From the NCBI GenBank assembly GCA_964433495.1, contig CAYSRC010000005.1:3227-67226 (forward strand): DNA of 64,000 nucleotides. Reading direction: 5' to 3'. The notes below the pieces were generated by a model. It searched no databases. It was not told the DNA's origin and worked only from the letters and a program-made list of their open reading frames with translations. The position numbers and the translations under genes are program-made. Within the stretch, counting starts at the first letter, position 1; each line of letters begins with the position of its first letter. This DNA comes from CAYSRC01 sp964433495 (lineage in GTDB: Bacteria; Bacillota; Clostridia; Oscillospirales; Ruminococcaceae). Positions 50,750 through 60,327 of the stretch are shown piece by piece.

Positions 50750-52980
50750 TGCGGTGTCCCCTTTCCTTCCCACTCGATTGTGGCGACGTCTCCGTCGCAG
50801 AGTTTATCGGTATAGGCCGCGTCGCGGCCGTTGAGCTTTAACACAACGGCGCCCTCGGGGTGCTCAAAGTCGAGGTCGACCATCGTGAGCAGGTCTAAAA
50901 ACTGCGGGCCGATGCCGCCGTCCGCGTTGTCGAGCACCGCCTCGCGCCCGTTGAGCGTCACGCGGACGACGCCCCTTTCGGGGCCGTTCTTCACAGGCGT
51001 CCCGGGCGCCTTCGGCTCCTGCCGCGGGGGCTCGTCGGGCTGTGCCTGCCGCACCGCCTGCGGGGGTGTCTCGGGCCGCTCTGCCCGCTGCGGCGCCCCG
51101 GTCTCGAGCATCGGCGCCGGGGACGTCGCGGCGGCCGCGGACGTCCGCTCCTGCTGCGGTCTCTCGCTCGCGCCGCCCGAAAGCCCGGCGCCCGCGGCCT
51201 CGGGCTCGGAAGCCCGCGCCCCGCGCGTTTTCGGCATGACGAACACAGCGCGGTCGCCCGGCTTAAAGCGGTACTCATCGGTTCGCAGCCGGCCGCCGAC
51301 AAAGGCGAGCGCCGCGCCGTCGACCCCCTCCTCGCGCTTGAGGTCGCCCACGCTCAAAACCGTTCGGATCGCCGCCTCGTCGCCGTTGGACACCTCGTAA
51401 TCAAGGCCCTTCGGCTCGCCGTTCACAAAGGCGCAGACGCCCGCGAGGTACGGCTTGTCGAGATATGTAATCTCAAACGTCTCGCTCGGCTCTTTGACAA
51501 GGCCGCGCACCGTCACGCGCGCGTCCGCGCCCTGCACCGAGGGCTCAAAGGTGATCACGTCGCCCGCGCCGACCGAGTCGCTGAGCTTGCACGCTCTGCC
51601 GTTTACCGTGACGACGGGCAGCGTCGGCAGCCCGCCGTACTCGGTCCTGCGCAGACCGTTGAGGGTAAAGGTCACCGAGCGGCCGTTTCTGCCGACAATC
51701 TGGCTGTAGCGGTACCCGGCCGTCTGCAGCACCCCCAAAACGGTGCTGTCCCAAACGTTGAACAGGTGCAGCTTTTTGCCGTTTATCGTCACCGCGAGCG
51801 AGCCCGCGCTTGAGCGCTGCGCCGCCGTCCACGCGATGCCGAGCGGCGTCGCGAAGTCGGGCCCCGAGATGTCGTGCTCGGAGACGAACATCCGCTTCAT
51901 GTGCACCCTGCCGCCCACCGCGATCCTGTCCTCGTCGATGCCCATCGCCGAGGCGAGCCGCGCGCGAAGGCCGGGCGTCCTGCTGCCGCCCCCCACGAGG
52001 AACACCGCGTCGGGCGCCTGCCCGTTCTCGCGCAGGATGATGTCGGAAATGGTGCCGGCGAGCACGTCGACCGCCTCGAGGATGCCCGCGATGACCTCCT
52101 CGGACGGGCACTCGACCGTGATGCCGAGGATGTTTTCGTACCTGACCCTGCCGCCCCCGTCGGGGTTCAGCTGCTTTTTTATGCTCTCGGCCGTCTCAAA
52201 ATCGACGAGGCAGCTGTGCATGACGGCCTCGGTTATCTCGTCGCCCGCCACCGTCGCGACGCCGTACGACTTGATGCTTCCGCCGTCGCACAGCGCGATG
52301 TCCGACGTGCCCGCGCCGATGTCGCACAGCGCGATGTTGAGCTTGCGCAGGTCCTGCGGGACGATGGCGTTCATCGCCGCGATGGGCTCGAGCGTGAGCC
52401 CCGCGACCGTCAGCCCTATCTGGTTCATCGTCGTGTACAGGCTGTCCACGACCTCCTTGGGCAAAAAGGTCACGATGAGCGACGCCGCAAGCTCCCTGCC
52501 CCTGTGGCCGATGAGACTCGAGTAGGCGTAGCCGTCGAGGGTGTAGGAGCGAACCGAGTAGCCCACGCAGAAAAAGTCGTGGTTGTCGTTTTCGCTCGAC
52601 AGCCGCTCGTAGGCGCTCTTCACCACGCCGCGCTCGAGGTCGTCCACCTCGCGCTCGGTGATCACCTGCGGCGCCTCGAGCAAAAGCGAGCCCTCGCACG
52701 GCACCGTCTTGAGCACACGGCCCGCCGCCGCGACGTACACGCTCCTGAGCGGTGCGCCGAAGCTCTTTTCAAGCCGCTGCTTCACCTGCGCCGCGACGCG
52801 CGCAGTGTCGTCGATGTCCTCGATCTGCCCGTCCACCACCGCGCGGGTCTTATACTCCTCCCGCTCGGTGTACTCGACGCGAAAGACGTCGTCCTCGGGC
52901 CTGCCGATGATCCCTATGACGCTGCGCGTGCCTATGTCAAGCGCGAATACGCGCCCCTGGTCCTCTTTGGGTTTTTTCAA
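50746..52980 (-). CDS. FtsA/PilM-like actin-fold ATPase with beta-grasp-like repeats
   Basis: A 744-residue protein. Residues 1-390 form an actin-like ATPase of the FtsA/PilM group: VFALDIGTRSVIGIIG (phosphate 1), a SHS2-like insert (RSVYVAAAGRVLKTVPCEGS), NIALCDIGAGTSDIALC (phosphate 2) and DAVFLVGGGSRTPGL (adenosine). The rest has repeated small beta units with the pattern V-x-NGR..L.D.V..GD.I (about 455-620), a Pro/Ala/Glu-rich linker (620-665) and a final unit ending KLNGRDAAYTDKLCDGDVATIEW. It is larger than cell-division FtsA (about 420) and lacks the terminal membrane helix motif. It may organise a pilus, secretion or signalling complex. The gene overlaps its neighbours on both sides by 4 bases. 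Confidence 0.8.
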   Translation of the reverse strand: MKKPKEDQGRVFALDIGTRSVIGIIGRPEDDVFRVEYTEREEYKTRAVVDGQIEDIDDTARVAAQVKQRLEKSFGAPLRSVYVAAAGRVLKTVPCEGSLLLEAPQVITEREVDDLERGVVKSAYERLSSENDNHDFFCVGYSVRSYTLDGYAYSSLIGHRGRELAASLIVTFLPKEVVDSLYTTMNQIGLTVAGLTLEPIAAMNAIVPQDLRKLNIALCDIGAGTSDIALCDGGSIKSYGVATVAGDEITEAVMHSCLVDFETAESIKKQLNPDGGGRVRYENILGITVECPSEEVIAGILEAVDVLAGTISDIILRENGQAPDAVFLVGGGSRTPGLRARLASAMGIDEDRIAVGGRVHMKRMFVSEHDISGPDFATPLGIAWTAAQRSSAGSLAVTINGKKLHLFNVWDSTVLGVLQTAGYRYSQIVGRNGRSVTFTLNGLRRTEYGGLPTLPVVTVNGRACKLSDSVGAGDVITFEPSVQGADARVTVRGLVKEPSETFEITYLDKPYLAGVCAFVNGEPKGLDYEVSNGDEAAIRTVLSVGDLKREEGVDGAALAFVGGRLRTDEYRFKPGDRAVFVMPKTRGARASEPEAAGAGLSGGASERPQQERTSAAAATSPAPMLETGAPQRAERPETPPQAVRQAQPDEPPRQEPKAPGTPVKNGPERGVVRVTLNGREAVLDNADGGIGPQFLDLLTMVDLDFEHPEGAVVLKLNGRDAAYTDKLCDGDVATIEWEGKGTPQ

Positions 52981-53309
52981 CTTCTCTTACCTCTCAGTAT
53001 ATCAAGCGTCGACGAAAGCCCGCCGCCCGGGGCGGTCTCGCCGTCCTGCGACGCGATGGTGAGTATCTGGCAGTAGATCTCGGCGACCACCTTGTACAGC
53101 TTGGGCGGTATGCTCGCGCCTACGTCGAGCATGCACAGCAGCGACGCCGCGCTGTCGTCCCGGTAGACCGGGATCCCCTGCTTCTCGGCGACGTTGATGA
53201 TGCGCTCGGCCACGTCGCCGTAGCCCGAGGCGATGATCACGGGAGCCGCGTCCTTGTCCGCCTGATATTTGAGCGCGACTGCCTTTTGTCCCTGTTTCGG
53301 TCCTGCCAT
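52977..53309 (-). CDS. FlhB C-terminal domain-like protein (YlqH type)
   Basis: A 110-residue protein whose core KAVALKYQADKDAAPVIIASGYGDVAERIINVAEKQGIPVYRDDSAASLLCMLDVGASIP matches the cytoplasmic domain of the flagellar export-gate protein FlhB after its autocleavage site. The membrane part and the NPTH site are absent. Stand-alone copies occur in Firmicutes as YlqH. It follows a FliK/YlqG-like gene here, the same pair as in Bacillus. It overlaps the ATPase gene downstream. Its role outside flagellar export is not settled. Confidence 0.88.
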   Translation of the reverse strand: MAGPKQGQKAVALKYQADKDAAPVIIASGYGDVAERIINVAEKQGIPVYRDDSAASLLCMLDVGASIPPKLYKVVAEIYCQILTIASQDGETAPGGGLSSTLDILRGKRS

Positions 53310-53523
53310 TTACACACGTCGCCTTCCTGAAAAAAGTTATGCCGCCCGCGCTGCGGGCCTGTCTGTCACCCCGGCTCCGAAAAAGCGCATCCGGGCGGGC
53401 GCGGGGTCACGGGACGCCCCCTCGAAGGGCTTGGCTGCGCCCGGTAAACCATACTGTACAGATAAGCTTCAAACGAACCGGCAGGCAGGCAAAAACCCTG
53501 CGGGTTTTGCCCGATGCCCGCCG

Positions 53524-54924
53524 TCACACGACCACGTCGATGCCGACGCGCTTGTAGGGCAGCGACTTGAACACCTGCATGAGCGAGCGCTCGCGGTTGA
53601 GGGGCTGCACGTTCACGTCCCGCAGGCGGTAGTCGGAATCGCTCAGCGCCTCGCGCAGCGACGGGCCGATCGCCTTAAACCTGTCCTGCGTCCCCGGCGG
53701 GCAGTAGAGCGAGAAGCTGATGTTGTCGCCGTGGACGTACAGCTCGGCCTCAAACCGCCCCGTGCCGTCGACATCGACGACCATGAGGATGTGCGTCTCG
53801 TCCTCGCCGTCCTCTGCGGCGTCGTTGTCCCCGCCCTCGGGGTTTATCCAGATCTCGGCAAACGCCCTCGTGTCGTAGTAGTCCACGGGGATGATGTAGT
53901 GCAGCAGCGGGGTGAAGTTACAGGGGGAGGACAACAGGCTGTTGAGCATGTTGTCAAGCCGCTCGCTTCCGACGCCGTCCTTGTTCTTCGCCGTCTGCTC
54001 GATTATCTTCGTAAGACCCTTCATCACACCCGAGTCGGCGCCGTCCTTTACCGGCCTGCCCCTGTCCTGCAAAAACTGCTTGGTGAGGTCGACCAGCTGC
54101 TTTTTGCCGTCCTCGTCGAGGTATTTGCGCAGCCGCAGCGCCGTCTCGGCGACATACTCATCGTTTGAGTTGTGGCGCGACAGGTTGTATATCGTTATCG
54201 CGATGATCTTTTCGGCCCGCTCGGACAAAAGCAGGCTGTTGCGAACCCGTCCGAGCAGCTCGAGCGCGCTCTGCTTGAGGCCCGCGATGTTGCCGCCGTC
54301 CGAATTTTTAAAGGCCTGCGACAGCTCGTCGAGCTGCTCTGCGAGGGCCTTGTTGAAGGACAGCTCGTTTTTTAAAAACTCGAAGTTGTTGCCGACCGAG
54401 TCGAGGATGTCCTGCCTGTGTATCTGCGCGTTTATCGCCTTTAAAAAGTCGGATATCGCGAACTGCACGTCGGGCCGCCCGCCGTACTGCGCGCTCACGT
54501 CCCGCAAAAAGTCGAACAGCTCGCCCCTAAACGAGGTCGCCTGCTCCTCCTGGCGCATCATCTCCTCGACAAGGTCGCCGTTTTCGGGCTTGAGCAGCAT
54601 CGAGTCAAACAGCTTTTCGATGTCGGCGTCGAGCGGGTTGTTGTGCGCCGGGACGAGCTTGTATATCTCCTCGATGGTCGACAGGTTTTTGAGATAGGTC
54701 GCGGTCACCGTGGGGTCCTGGATGAGATCCATCAGGATGTCGGGGGTGTTCTTGCCCTCGAGCGAGCCGGTGTTCTGCTCGTACAGCTCGCGCTGGTTGT
54801 GCGACTTTATCACCTTCGAGGTGTCCTGCAGGTTGAACGCCGACGCGGGATCGGGCGCCTGCGGGTTTGCCACCGCCTGGTTTGGGTTGACTATCGGCGT
54901 CGTTACGCGCAGAATATCAGACAT
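53524..54924 (-). CDS. FliK/YlqG-like helical protein
   Basis: A 466-residue protein without signal or membrane segments. The N-terminus is disordered (residues 1-60). A long helical body follows (about 60-330). The C-terminal part, HILMVVDVDGTGRFEAELYVHGDNISFSLYCPPGTQDRFKAIGPSLREALSD, recalls the hook-length-control (FliK C-terminal) fold. Together with the FlhB-C-like gene downstream it corresponds to the ylqG-ylqH pair of Bacillus. FliK proteins switch export specificity by touching FlhB-C. No flagellar gene is nearby, so another role is possible. Confidence 0.65.
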   Translation of the reverse strand: MSDILRVTTPIVNPNQAVANPQAPDPASAFNLQDTSKVIKSHNQRELYEQNTGSLEGKNTPDILMDLIQDPTVTATYLKNLSTIEEIYKLVPAHNNPLDADIEKLFDSMLLKPENGDLVEEMMRQEEQATSFRGELFDFLRDVSAQYGGRPDVQFAISDFLKAINAQIHRQDILDSVGNNFEFLKNELSFNKALAEQLDELSQAFKNSDGGNIAGLKQSALELLGRVRNSLLLSERAEKIIAITIYNLSRHNSNDEYVAETALRLRKYLDEDGKKQLVDLTKQFLQDRGRPVKDGADSGVMKGLTKIIEQTAKNKDGVGSERLDNMLNSLLSSPCNFTPLLHYIIPVDYYDTRAFAEIWINPEGGDNDAAEDGEDETHILMVVDVDGTGRFEAELYVHGDNISFSLYCPPGTQDRFKAIGPSLREALSDSDYRLRDVNVQPLNRERSLMQVFKSLPYKRVGIDVVV

Positions 54925-55119
54925 CTTGACGCATTCCCCTTCTGAAAAGCCTTTAATACATTAAAATGGCCCGGGTCGGACGGCGGCCCCGCCGCACACC
55001 CCGTGCACAGCGCGGCGGGCGCAGTTTTAAAGCGCGCGCCGGCCGAAAGCAAAACGCAGGGCGCCCCCGCCCCGTCGGCGCCCGCAAACCGGCCGCCGTC
55101 GTTCCGCACAGTTATACAC

Positions 55120-55152
55120 TTTGATTTTATCAAAAATAACCCGTTTTAACAA
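55120..55152 (-). promoter_or_regulatory. Promoter of the seven-gene signalling operon
   Basis: On the minus strand TTGTTA (55147-55152) and TAAAAT (55124-55129) have a 17-base spacer. The -10 lies inside the palindrome TTTGAT-TTT-ATCAAA (55120-55134), a possible operator. Confidence 0.7.
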
Positions 55153-55235
55153 CCGTGTGCGCCGCATAAATTCGAAAAAAGTAAAAAAACGGGCAAAAAA
55201 AATTTCCGAGAGGTTTTATTTGACCGTCTTTATCC

Positions 55236-55264
55236 TTGATTTCATTTCTTTTAGAGTGTAGAAT
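55236..55264 (+). promoter_or_regulatory. Promoter of the che operon
   Basis: TTGATT (55236-55241) and TAGAAT (55259-55264) are 17 bases apart, about 150 bases before cheA, in an AT-rich island. Confidence 0.7.
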
Positions 55265-55412
55265 AAATATGTACGTGGCATAGTATCGCTGTCAGGCGGG
55301 CAGGGTCTGCCCCGCCCGGCGTGCTTGTGTTGCAGCGGAAGAAATAATAAAATAATAAATAACGGGGCTTGCCCCTTATTGATTGAAAAGATTGTCAAAA
55401 CGAGGTGCATTT

Positions 55413-57467
55413 ATGAGCATGATTGATCCCGGAATGGAAGCCATGTTGGAGACCTTTATACATGAGACAGAGACAATGCTCGAACAGCTTGACGAAATTC
55501 TCATGGACTCCGAGCGCGAAAAGACAATCAGCGAGGACAACATCAACAGCATTTTCCGCATAACCCACACCATCAAGGGCTCCGCCGCCATGATGGACTT
55601 TGAGGGTATCTCTTCGCTTGCGCACTCGGTCGAGGACGTTTTCTACATAATTCGCGAGTCGCCCGAAAAGCTCGGCCTTGTGTTTGACAATATCTTCGAC
55701 CTGCTGTTCCAGGCGTCCGACTTCTTTAAGCAGGAGCTCGAGAAGCTGCAGGGCGACGAGTACATCGAGGCCGACCCCGCGGACATGATCGCAAAGCTTG
55801 AGCGGGAGGCCGCGGTGCTCAAGGGCGAGGAGGCCCCCGCCGCCGCCGCGGACGCAGCCCCCGCCCCCGAGCAAGAGGCCGCGGGCGACAGTCTGCCCGA
55901 GACGGACGGAAAGAAGATGCGCGTGCGCATCTTCTTTGAGGACAACTGTCAGATGGAGAACATGCGCGCCTTCATGCTGATGACCCAGCTTCAGGGCTGC
56001 TGCGAGTATCTCGACTCCATCCCCAAAAACCCCGAGAACAGCGCGGCGCTCAGCGCCGAGATCATCGACAAGGGCTTCACCGTCATCTGTGTGCCGTCCC
56101 GCTCCACGAGCGAGATCACCCAGATCATCGAGTCGGCCCTCAACATCAAGTCTTACGAGATCCTCGACGACAACGAGGACAAGAGCGAGCAGCCCGGCGA
56201 GCGGAAGGCGGCCGAGTCGGCGCCCGCGCAGACAAAGGCGGACAGCGCCGCCTCGGCGCCCAAGGCCGCCGAGGCAAAGCAGCATGTCAGCGGCGCAAAG
56301 CAGAGCCTTATCAGCGTCAACCAAACCAAGCTTGACCTGCTCATGGACCTCGTGGGCGAGATCGTCACAGCCGAGTCGATGGTCGTGCGCAACCCCGACC
56401 TCGACGGTCTCAAGCTCGACAACTTCACAAAGTCGATGCGCGAGCTGCGCAAGCTGACCGACGAGCTTCAGGACACCGTCATGTCGATCCGCATGGTCCC
56501 GCTGCACAGCACCTTCCTCAAGATGGAGCGCATCGTCCGCGACATGAGCAAAAAGCTCGACAAAAAGGCCGAGCTTGTCACGGTGGGCGGCGACACCGAG
56601 GTCGACAAGACGATAAACGACGCCATCGGCGACCCCTTCATGCACATGATACGGAACTCGATGGATCACGGCATCGAGTCCGCCGAGGAGCGCAGGGCCG
56701 CGGGCAAGCCCGAGGTCGGCAAGGTCACGCTCGCCGCAAAGAACGTGGGCGGCGAGATCATCATCGAGATATCCGACGACGGCCAGGGCCTCGACGCGGC
56801 AAAGCTGCTTGAAAAGGCGCGTGCAAACGGCCTTTTGACCAAGCCCGAGAGCGAATACACCGAGAAAGAGGCGTTCCAGCTCATCATGCTGCCCGGCTTC
56901 TCGACCAACAAGGAGGTCACCGAGTACTCGGGGCGCGGCGTCGGCATGGACGTTGTGCGCAAAAACATCGAGCAGGTCGGCGGCACCCTGTCGATCCACT
57001 CGGTCAAGGGGCAGGGCTCGACCTTCACCATCAAGATCCCGCTGACGCTCGCCATCGTCGACGGCATGAACATAACGGTGGGCGACTCGGTCTTTACGCT
57101 GCCGATAAACTCGATCACCCAGTCGTTCAAGCTCTCGGATGAGAGCGCCATCATCAAGAACACCGACGGAAGCGAGATGACGATGATAAGGGGCGAGTGC
57201 ATGCCCATCATCCGCCTGTCGTCTATCTACGGCATCGAGTCCAAGGTCAGCAGCTTCTGCGACGGCATCCTCATCCAGGTTGAGAGCAACGGCAAAAACG
57301 CCTGCCTGTTCGCCGACGAACTGCTCGGCGAGTACCAGGTCGTCGTAAAGCCGTTCCCGTCCTTCTTCAACAAGTACAACCTCAAGCAGTGCGGCCTGTC
57401 GGGATGCAGCATCCTCGGCGACGGCACCATAAGCCTTATCCTCGACGCGAACACGCTCTTAAACTAA
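55413..57467 (+). CDS. cheA: Chemotaxis histidine kinase CheA
   Basis: A 684-residue kinase from the ATG at 55413 with GAGGTG 6 bases upstream. P1 (Hpt) has H52 in RITHTIKGSAAMMDF. A short linker leads to a P2-like response-regulator docking domain (about 165-250). P3 dimerisation begins near LDLLMDLVGEIVTAESMV. P4 ATPase shows MIRNSMDHGIESAEER, EISDDGQGLD and YSGRGVGMDVVRKNIEQVGG. P5 (CheW-like) ends the protein. It is the first gene of a four-gene chemotaxis operon. Confidence 0.96.
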   Translation: MSMIDPGMEAMLETFIHETETMLEQLDEILMDSEREKTISEDNINSIFRITHTIKGSAAMMDFEGISSLAHSVEDVFYIIRESPEKLGLVFDNIFDLLFQASDFFKQELEKLQGDEYIEADPADMIAKLEREAAVLKGEEAPAAAADAAPAPEQEAAGDSLPETDGKKMRVRIFFEDNCQMENMRAFMLMTQLQGCCEYLDSIPKNPENSAALSAEIIDKGFTVICVPSRSTSEITQIIESALNIKSYEILDDNEDKSEQPGERKAAESAPAQTKADSAASAPKAAEAKQHVSGAKQSLISVNQTKLDLLMDLVGEIVTAESMVVRNPDLDGLKLDNFTKSMRELRKLTDELQDTVMSIRMVPLHSTFLKMERIVRDMSKKLDKKAELVTVGGDTEVDKTINDAIGDPFMHMIRNSMDHGIESAEERRAAGKPEVGKVTLAAKNVGGEIIIEISDDGQGLDAAKLLEKARANGLLTKPESEYTEKEAFQLIMLPGFSTNKEVTEYSGRGVGMDVVRKNIEQVGGTLSIHSVKGQGSTFTIKIPLTLAIVDGMNITVGDSVFTLPINSITQSFKLSDESAIIKNTDGSEMTMIRGECMPIIRLSSIYGIESKVSSFCDGILIQVESNGKNACLFADELLGEYQVVVKPFPSFFNKYNLKQCGLSGCSILGDGTISLILDANTLLN

Positions 57468-57494
57468 ATCTACCGGCAAAGGAGGCAACCACCC

Positions 57495-57971
57495 ATGAGC
57501 GAAGAAAAGAATCTCAACGGTCTTGAGGATCTTCAGAACAGATACCTGCTGCTGTATCTGGGCGACGACCTTTACGCCGTATCTCTCGCCAACGTCATAG
57601 AGATTGTCAGCATACAGAACATCACAAGGATCCCCCACGCGGCCGACTATGTCAAGGGCATCGTCAACCTGCGCGGCAGGGTCTATCCGGCGATCGACCT
57701 GCGTCACAAGCTCAACATGCCCGAAAAGGAGTACGACGACAAGACCTGCATCATCATGGTCGAGGTCCATGACAACAGCATCGGCCTTATCGTCGACATG
57801 GTCAGCGAGGTGCGCACCTTTATGGAGGACGACCTCGCCGCCCCTCCGCAGTCCGACTCCGACCGTTCACAGTACGTCGCAGCCGTCTGCGAGGTCGAGG
57901 GCAAGCACATCCTCATTCTCGACTGCGCGCATCTTTTGCAGGATGATATAGACTTATATGCGGGGGCATAA
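57495..57971 (+). CDS. cheW: Chemotaxis coupling protein CheW
   Basis: A 158-residue SH3-like coupling protein with AAAGGAGG upstream. Features are LGDDLYAVSLANVIEIVSIQNITRIPHAADYVKGIVNLRGRVYPAIDLRHKL and the C-terminal CEVEGKHILILDCAHLL. It links receptors to CheA. It lies 27 bases after cheA and 9 before cheR. Confidence 0.96.
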   Translation: MSEEKNLNGLEDLQNRYLLLYLGDDLYAVSLANVIEIVSIQNITRIPHAADYVKGIVNLRGRVYPAIDLRHKLNMPEKEYDDKTCIIMVEVHDNSIGLIVDMVSEVRTFMEDDLAAPPQSDSDRSQYVAAVCEVEGKHILILDCAHLLQDDIDLYAGA

Positions 57972-57980
57972 GGCGGGACA

Positions 57981-58817
57981 ATGGACAACACTACCGAAAA
58001 CGGATTTGTAAAGCTCAGCGACGCCGAGTTCAAAAAGCTCGTGGATTTCGTCTACAACAAGTTCGGTATCGAGCTCAGCCAAAAGCGCCAGCTCATCGAG
58101 GCGAGGCTTCACAGTACCCTCAAGCAGAAGAACATGACGAGCTTTTCGGAATACATCAGTCTTCTGTTCAACGACCCCGGCGGCAGCGAGCTCAACGACT
58201 TTCTCAACAAGATCACCACAAACTACACCTATTTTGCGCGCGAGAACGACCACTTTGAGTTTCTTCAGCGCCAGGCGCTGCCCTACCTTGTGCAGCGCCG
58301 CAAGGGCGAGCTGAGGATCTGGAGCGCGGCGTGCTCCTCCGGGCAGGAGCCGTACAACATGGCGATGGCCATCGACCAGTATTTCGGCCCGAAAAAGCAG
58401 CTGTGGGACACCAGGATCCTCGCGTCCGATATCTCGCTCAACGTACTGCGCAAGGCGGCCGAGGGCATCTACCCCGCCGACAACATCAACGACCTGCCGG
58501 CGACATGGCGCCAGCTCTACTTCGATAACCTGCCGGGCAAGCGCGTGAAGGTAAAGGACACGATACGAAAAGAGGTCGTGTTCAAGATATTCAACCTCAT
58601 GGACACGTTTCCCTTTAAGAAGAAGTTTGACATCATCTTCTGCCGCAATGTCATGATCTACTTTGACACGCCCACAAAAAACCGGCTGATATCCAAGTTT
58701 TACGACTTTCTCTCGGAGGGCGGCTTCCTGTTCATCGGTCACTCAGAAAATATCGACAAATCGAACACAAAGTTCAAGCCGGTCGGCACTGCCGTATATC
58801 AGAAAATCACGGGTTGA
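57981..58817 (+). CDS. cheR: Chemotaxis methyltransferase CheR
   Basis: A 278-residue SAM-dependent methyltransferase. The N-terminal helical domain (FGIELSQKRQLIEARLHSTLK) and the SAM site WSAACSSGQEPYNMAMA are clear, as is FDIIFCRNVMIYFD. It methylates glutamates on chemoreceptors for adaptation. No receptor gene is in the window. Confidence 0.96.
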   Translation: MDNTTENGFVKLSDAEFKKLVDFVYNKFGIELSQKRQLIEARLHSTLKQKNMTSFSEYISLLFNDPGGSELNDFLNKITTNYTYFARENDHFEFLQRQALPYLVQRRKGELRIWSAACSSGQEPYNMAMAIDQYFGPKKQLWDTRILASDISLNVLRKAAEGIYPADNINDLPATWRQLYFDNLPGKRVKVKDTIRKEVVFKIFNLMDTFPFKKKFDIIFCRNVMIYFDTPTKNRLISKFYDFLSEGGFLFIGHSENIDKSNTKFKPVGTAVYQKITG

Positions 58818-58830
58818 GGGGTGAAGCAGT

Positions 58831-59865
58831 ATGGCGGTAAAGGTACTTATTGTTGACGATTCCATCCTTTTCAGAACAAAGCTTCAGATGAGCCTGTCGG
58901 AGGACAAGGAGATTCAGGTCGTGGGCTCCGCGTACGACGCGATGGAGGCTATGAAGCGCATCGAAGAGCTCAAACCCGACGTCGTGACCCTCGACGTCGA
59001 GATGCCCAAGATGAACGGAATCGAGTTTTTAAAGGTTCTCATCCCCAAGCACCCCGTCCCTGTCATCGTCGTGAGCTCGCTGCCGATGAACGCCCTTGAT
59101 GCACTCAGCGCGGGCGCCGTCGACTACGTGCGCAAGCCGCAGGCGGGCTCGAAGGAGGCGCTCAACGCCTTTTTTGACGAGCTTCGCCAAAAGGTCAGGG
59201 ACGCGTCAAAGGCGCACGTGCGCGTGCCGATTGCGCGGACGGCGCCGTCGCTCGCCTCCAAGGTGGCGACGGTTGCTCTTCCCCACAATCCCAACAGAAT
59301 CATCGCCATCGGCGCCTCCACCGGAGGCACCGAGGCCATCATCGAGGTCGTGAAGGATCTCCCCGCGTCGATGCCCGGCATCGTCATCACCCAGCACATG
59401 CCCGCAAACTTCACCACACTGTTCGCCAAACGCCTCGACCGAATCTGCAAGATGAGCGTCAAGGAGGCCGAGGATCTCGACCGCGTGGGACAGGGACAGA
59501 TCATCGTCGCGGCGGGCGAGCACCAGATGACCCTGCACAAGGATCAAAAAGGGTATTTTGTGCACAGCGTCCGCGGCCCGAGGGTGAGCGGACACTGCCC
59601 CTCGGTCGACGTGCTGTTTGACTCGGTCGCAGACTGCGCCGGTGCAAACGCGATGGGCGTCATCCTCACCGGGATGGGCGCCGACGGGGCCCAGGGCATC
59701 ACGAAGATGAGAAAAAAGGGCGCCTATACCATCGGCCAGGATAAGGACTCGTGCGTCGTCTACGGCATGCCCTGCGAGGCGTTCAAGATGGGCGGTGTCG
59801 CGCGCCAGCTGCCCCTCGACGAGATAGGCGACGAGCTCATCTACCGCGTCAAGAGCAGCAAGTGA
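58831..59865 (+). CDS. cheB: Chemotaxis methylesterase/deamidase CheB
   Basis: A 344-residue protein. The receiver domain has D55 in VVTLDVEMPKMNG. The C-terminal esterase has the Ser in IAIGASTGGTEAI, the His in ITQHMPANFT and the Asp in LTGMGADGAQG. Phosphorylation by CheA activates demethylation of receptors. It ends the operon at a strong terminator. Confidence 0.97.
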   Translation: MAVKVLIVDDSILFRTKLQMSLSEDKEIQVVGSAYDAMEAMKRIEELKPDVVTLDVEMPKMNGIEFLKVLIPKHPVPVIVVSSLPMNALDALSAGAVDYVRKPQAGSKEALNAFFDELRQKVRDASKAHVRVPIARTAPSLASKVATVALPHNPNRIIAIGASTGGTEAIIEVVKDLPASMPGIVITQHMPANFTTLFAKRLDRICKMSVKEAEDLDRVGQGQIIVAAGEHQMTLHKDQKGYFVHSVRGPRVSGHCPSVDVLFDSVADCAGANAMGVILTGMGADGAQGITKMRKKGAYTIGQDKDSCVVYGMPCEAFKMGGVARQLPLDEIGDELIYRVKSSK

Positions 59866-59904
59866 CGCAGCACGGCATTGCGGTGCCGCAACAAGACGGT
59901 TGAT

Positions 59905-59939
59905 AACAGCGGCGGGGCCTTTGGCCCCGCCGCTGTTTT
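59905..59939. terminator. Strong bidirectional terminator after cheB
   Basis: AACAGCGGCGGGGCC (59905-59919) pairs with GGCCCCGCCGCTGTT (59923-59937) around TTT, followed by TT. It also serves the convergent minus-strand gene. Confidence 0.9.
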
Positions 59940-60327
59940 GCCTCCGCGTTCAATAGTAAAAACCCTCGCGTTTTAAAAATCCGACAAGCTCGCAGACCTT
60001 GCCGGCGTCCGCCCCGGCCTTCAGCGAAAAGGACAGAAACACCTCGCTTTCGCCGCTCTCTGCCACCCTTTTCGGTATCATGCCAACGCCGTCGCCCTCG
60101 GTGTAAAAGTCGTCAAGACAGTTTTGGACGCCGTACACCTCAAAGCGGTACCCCTTAAGCCTTTCAAAATCAAAGGACGCTGCCATGTCCCTTGTCAGCT
60201 TTGCGGTGACCGAGATTTCATCGAACCCGATCTCTATGTCGCAAACGCCCTCGAGTGAAACCACGGGGATCGGGAAATACTCAATTTCATACCCGCCCCG
60301 CTCGTTTTTCCTGTAATGTCCGTTGTA

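Noticed and set aside
55395..56999. 534-codon minus-strand frame opposite cheA
   Set aside because: It overlaps an unmistakable cheA and has shadow composition with no recognisable motif.
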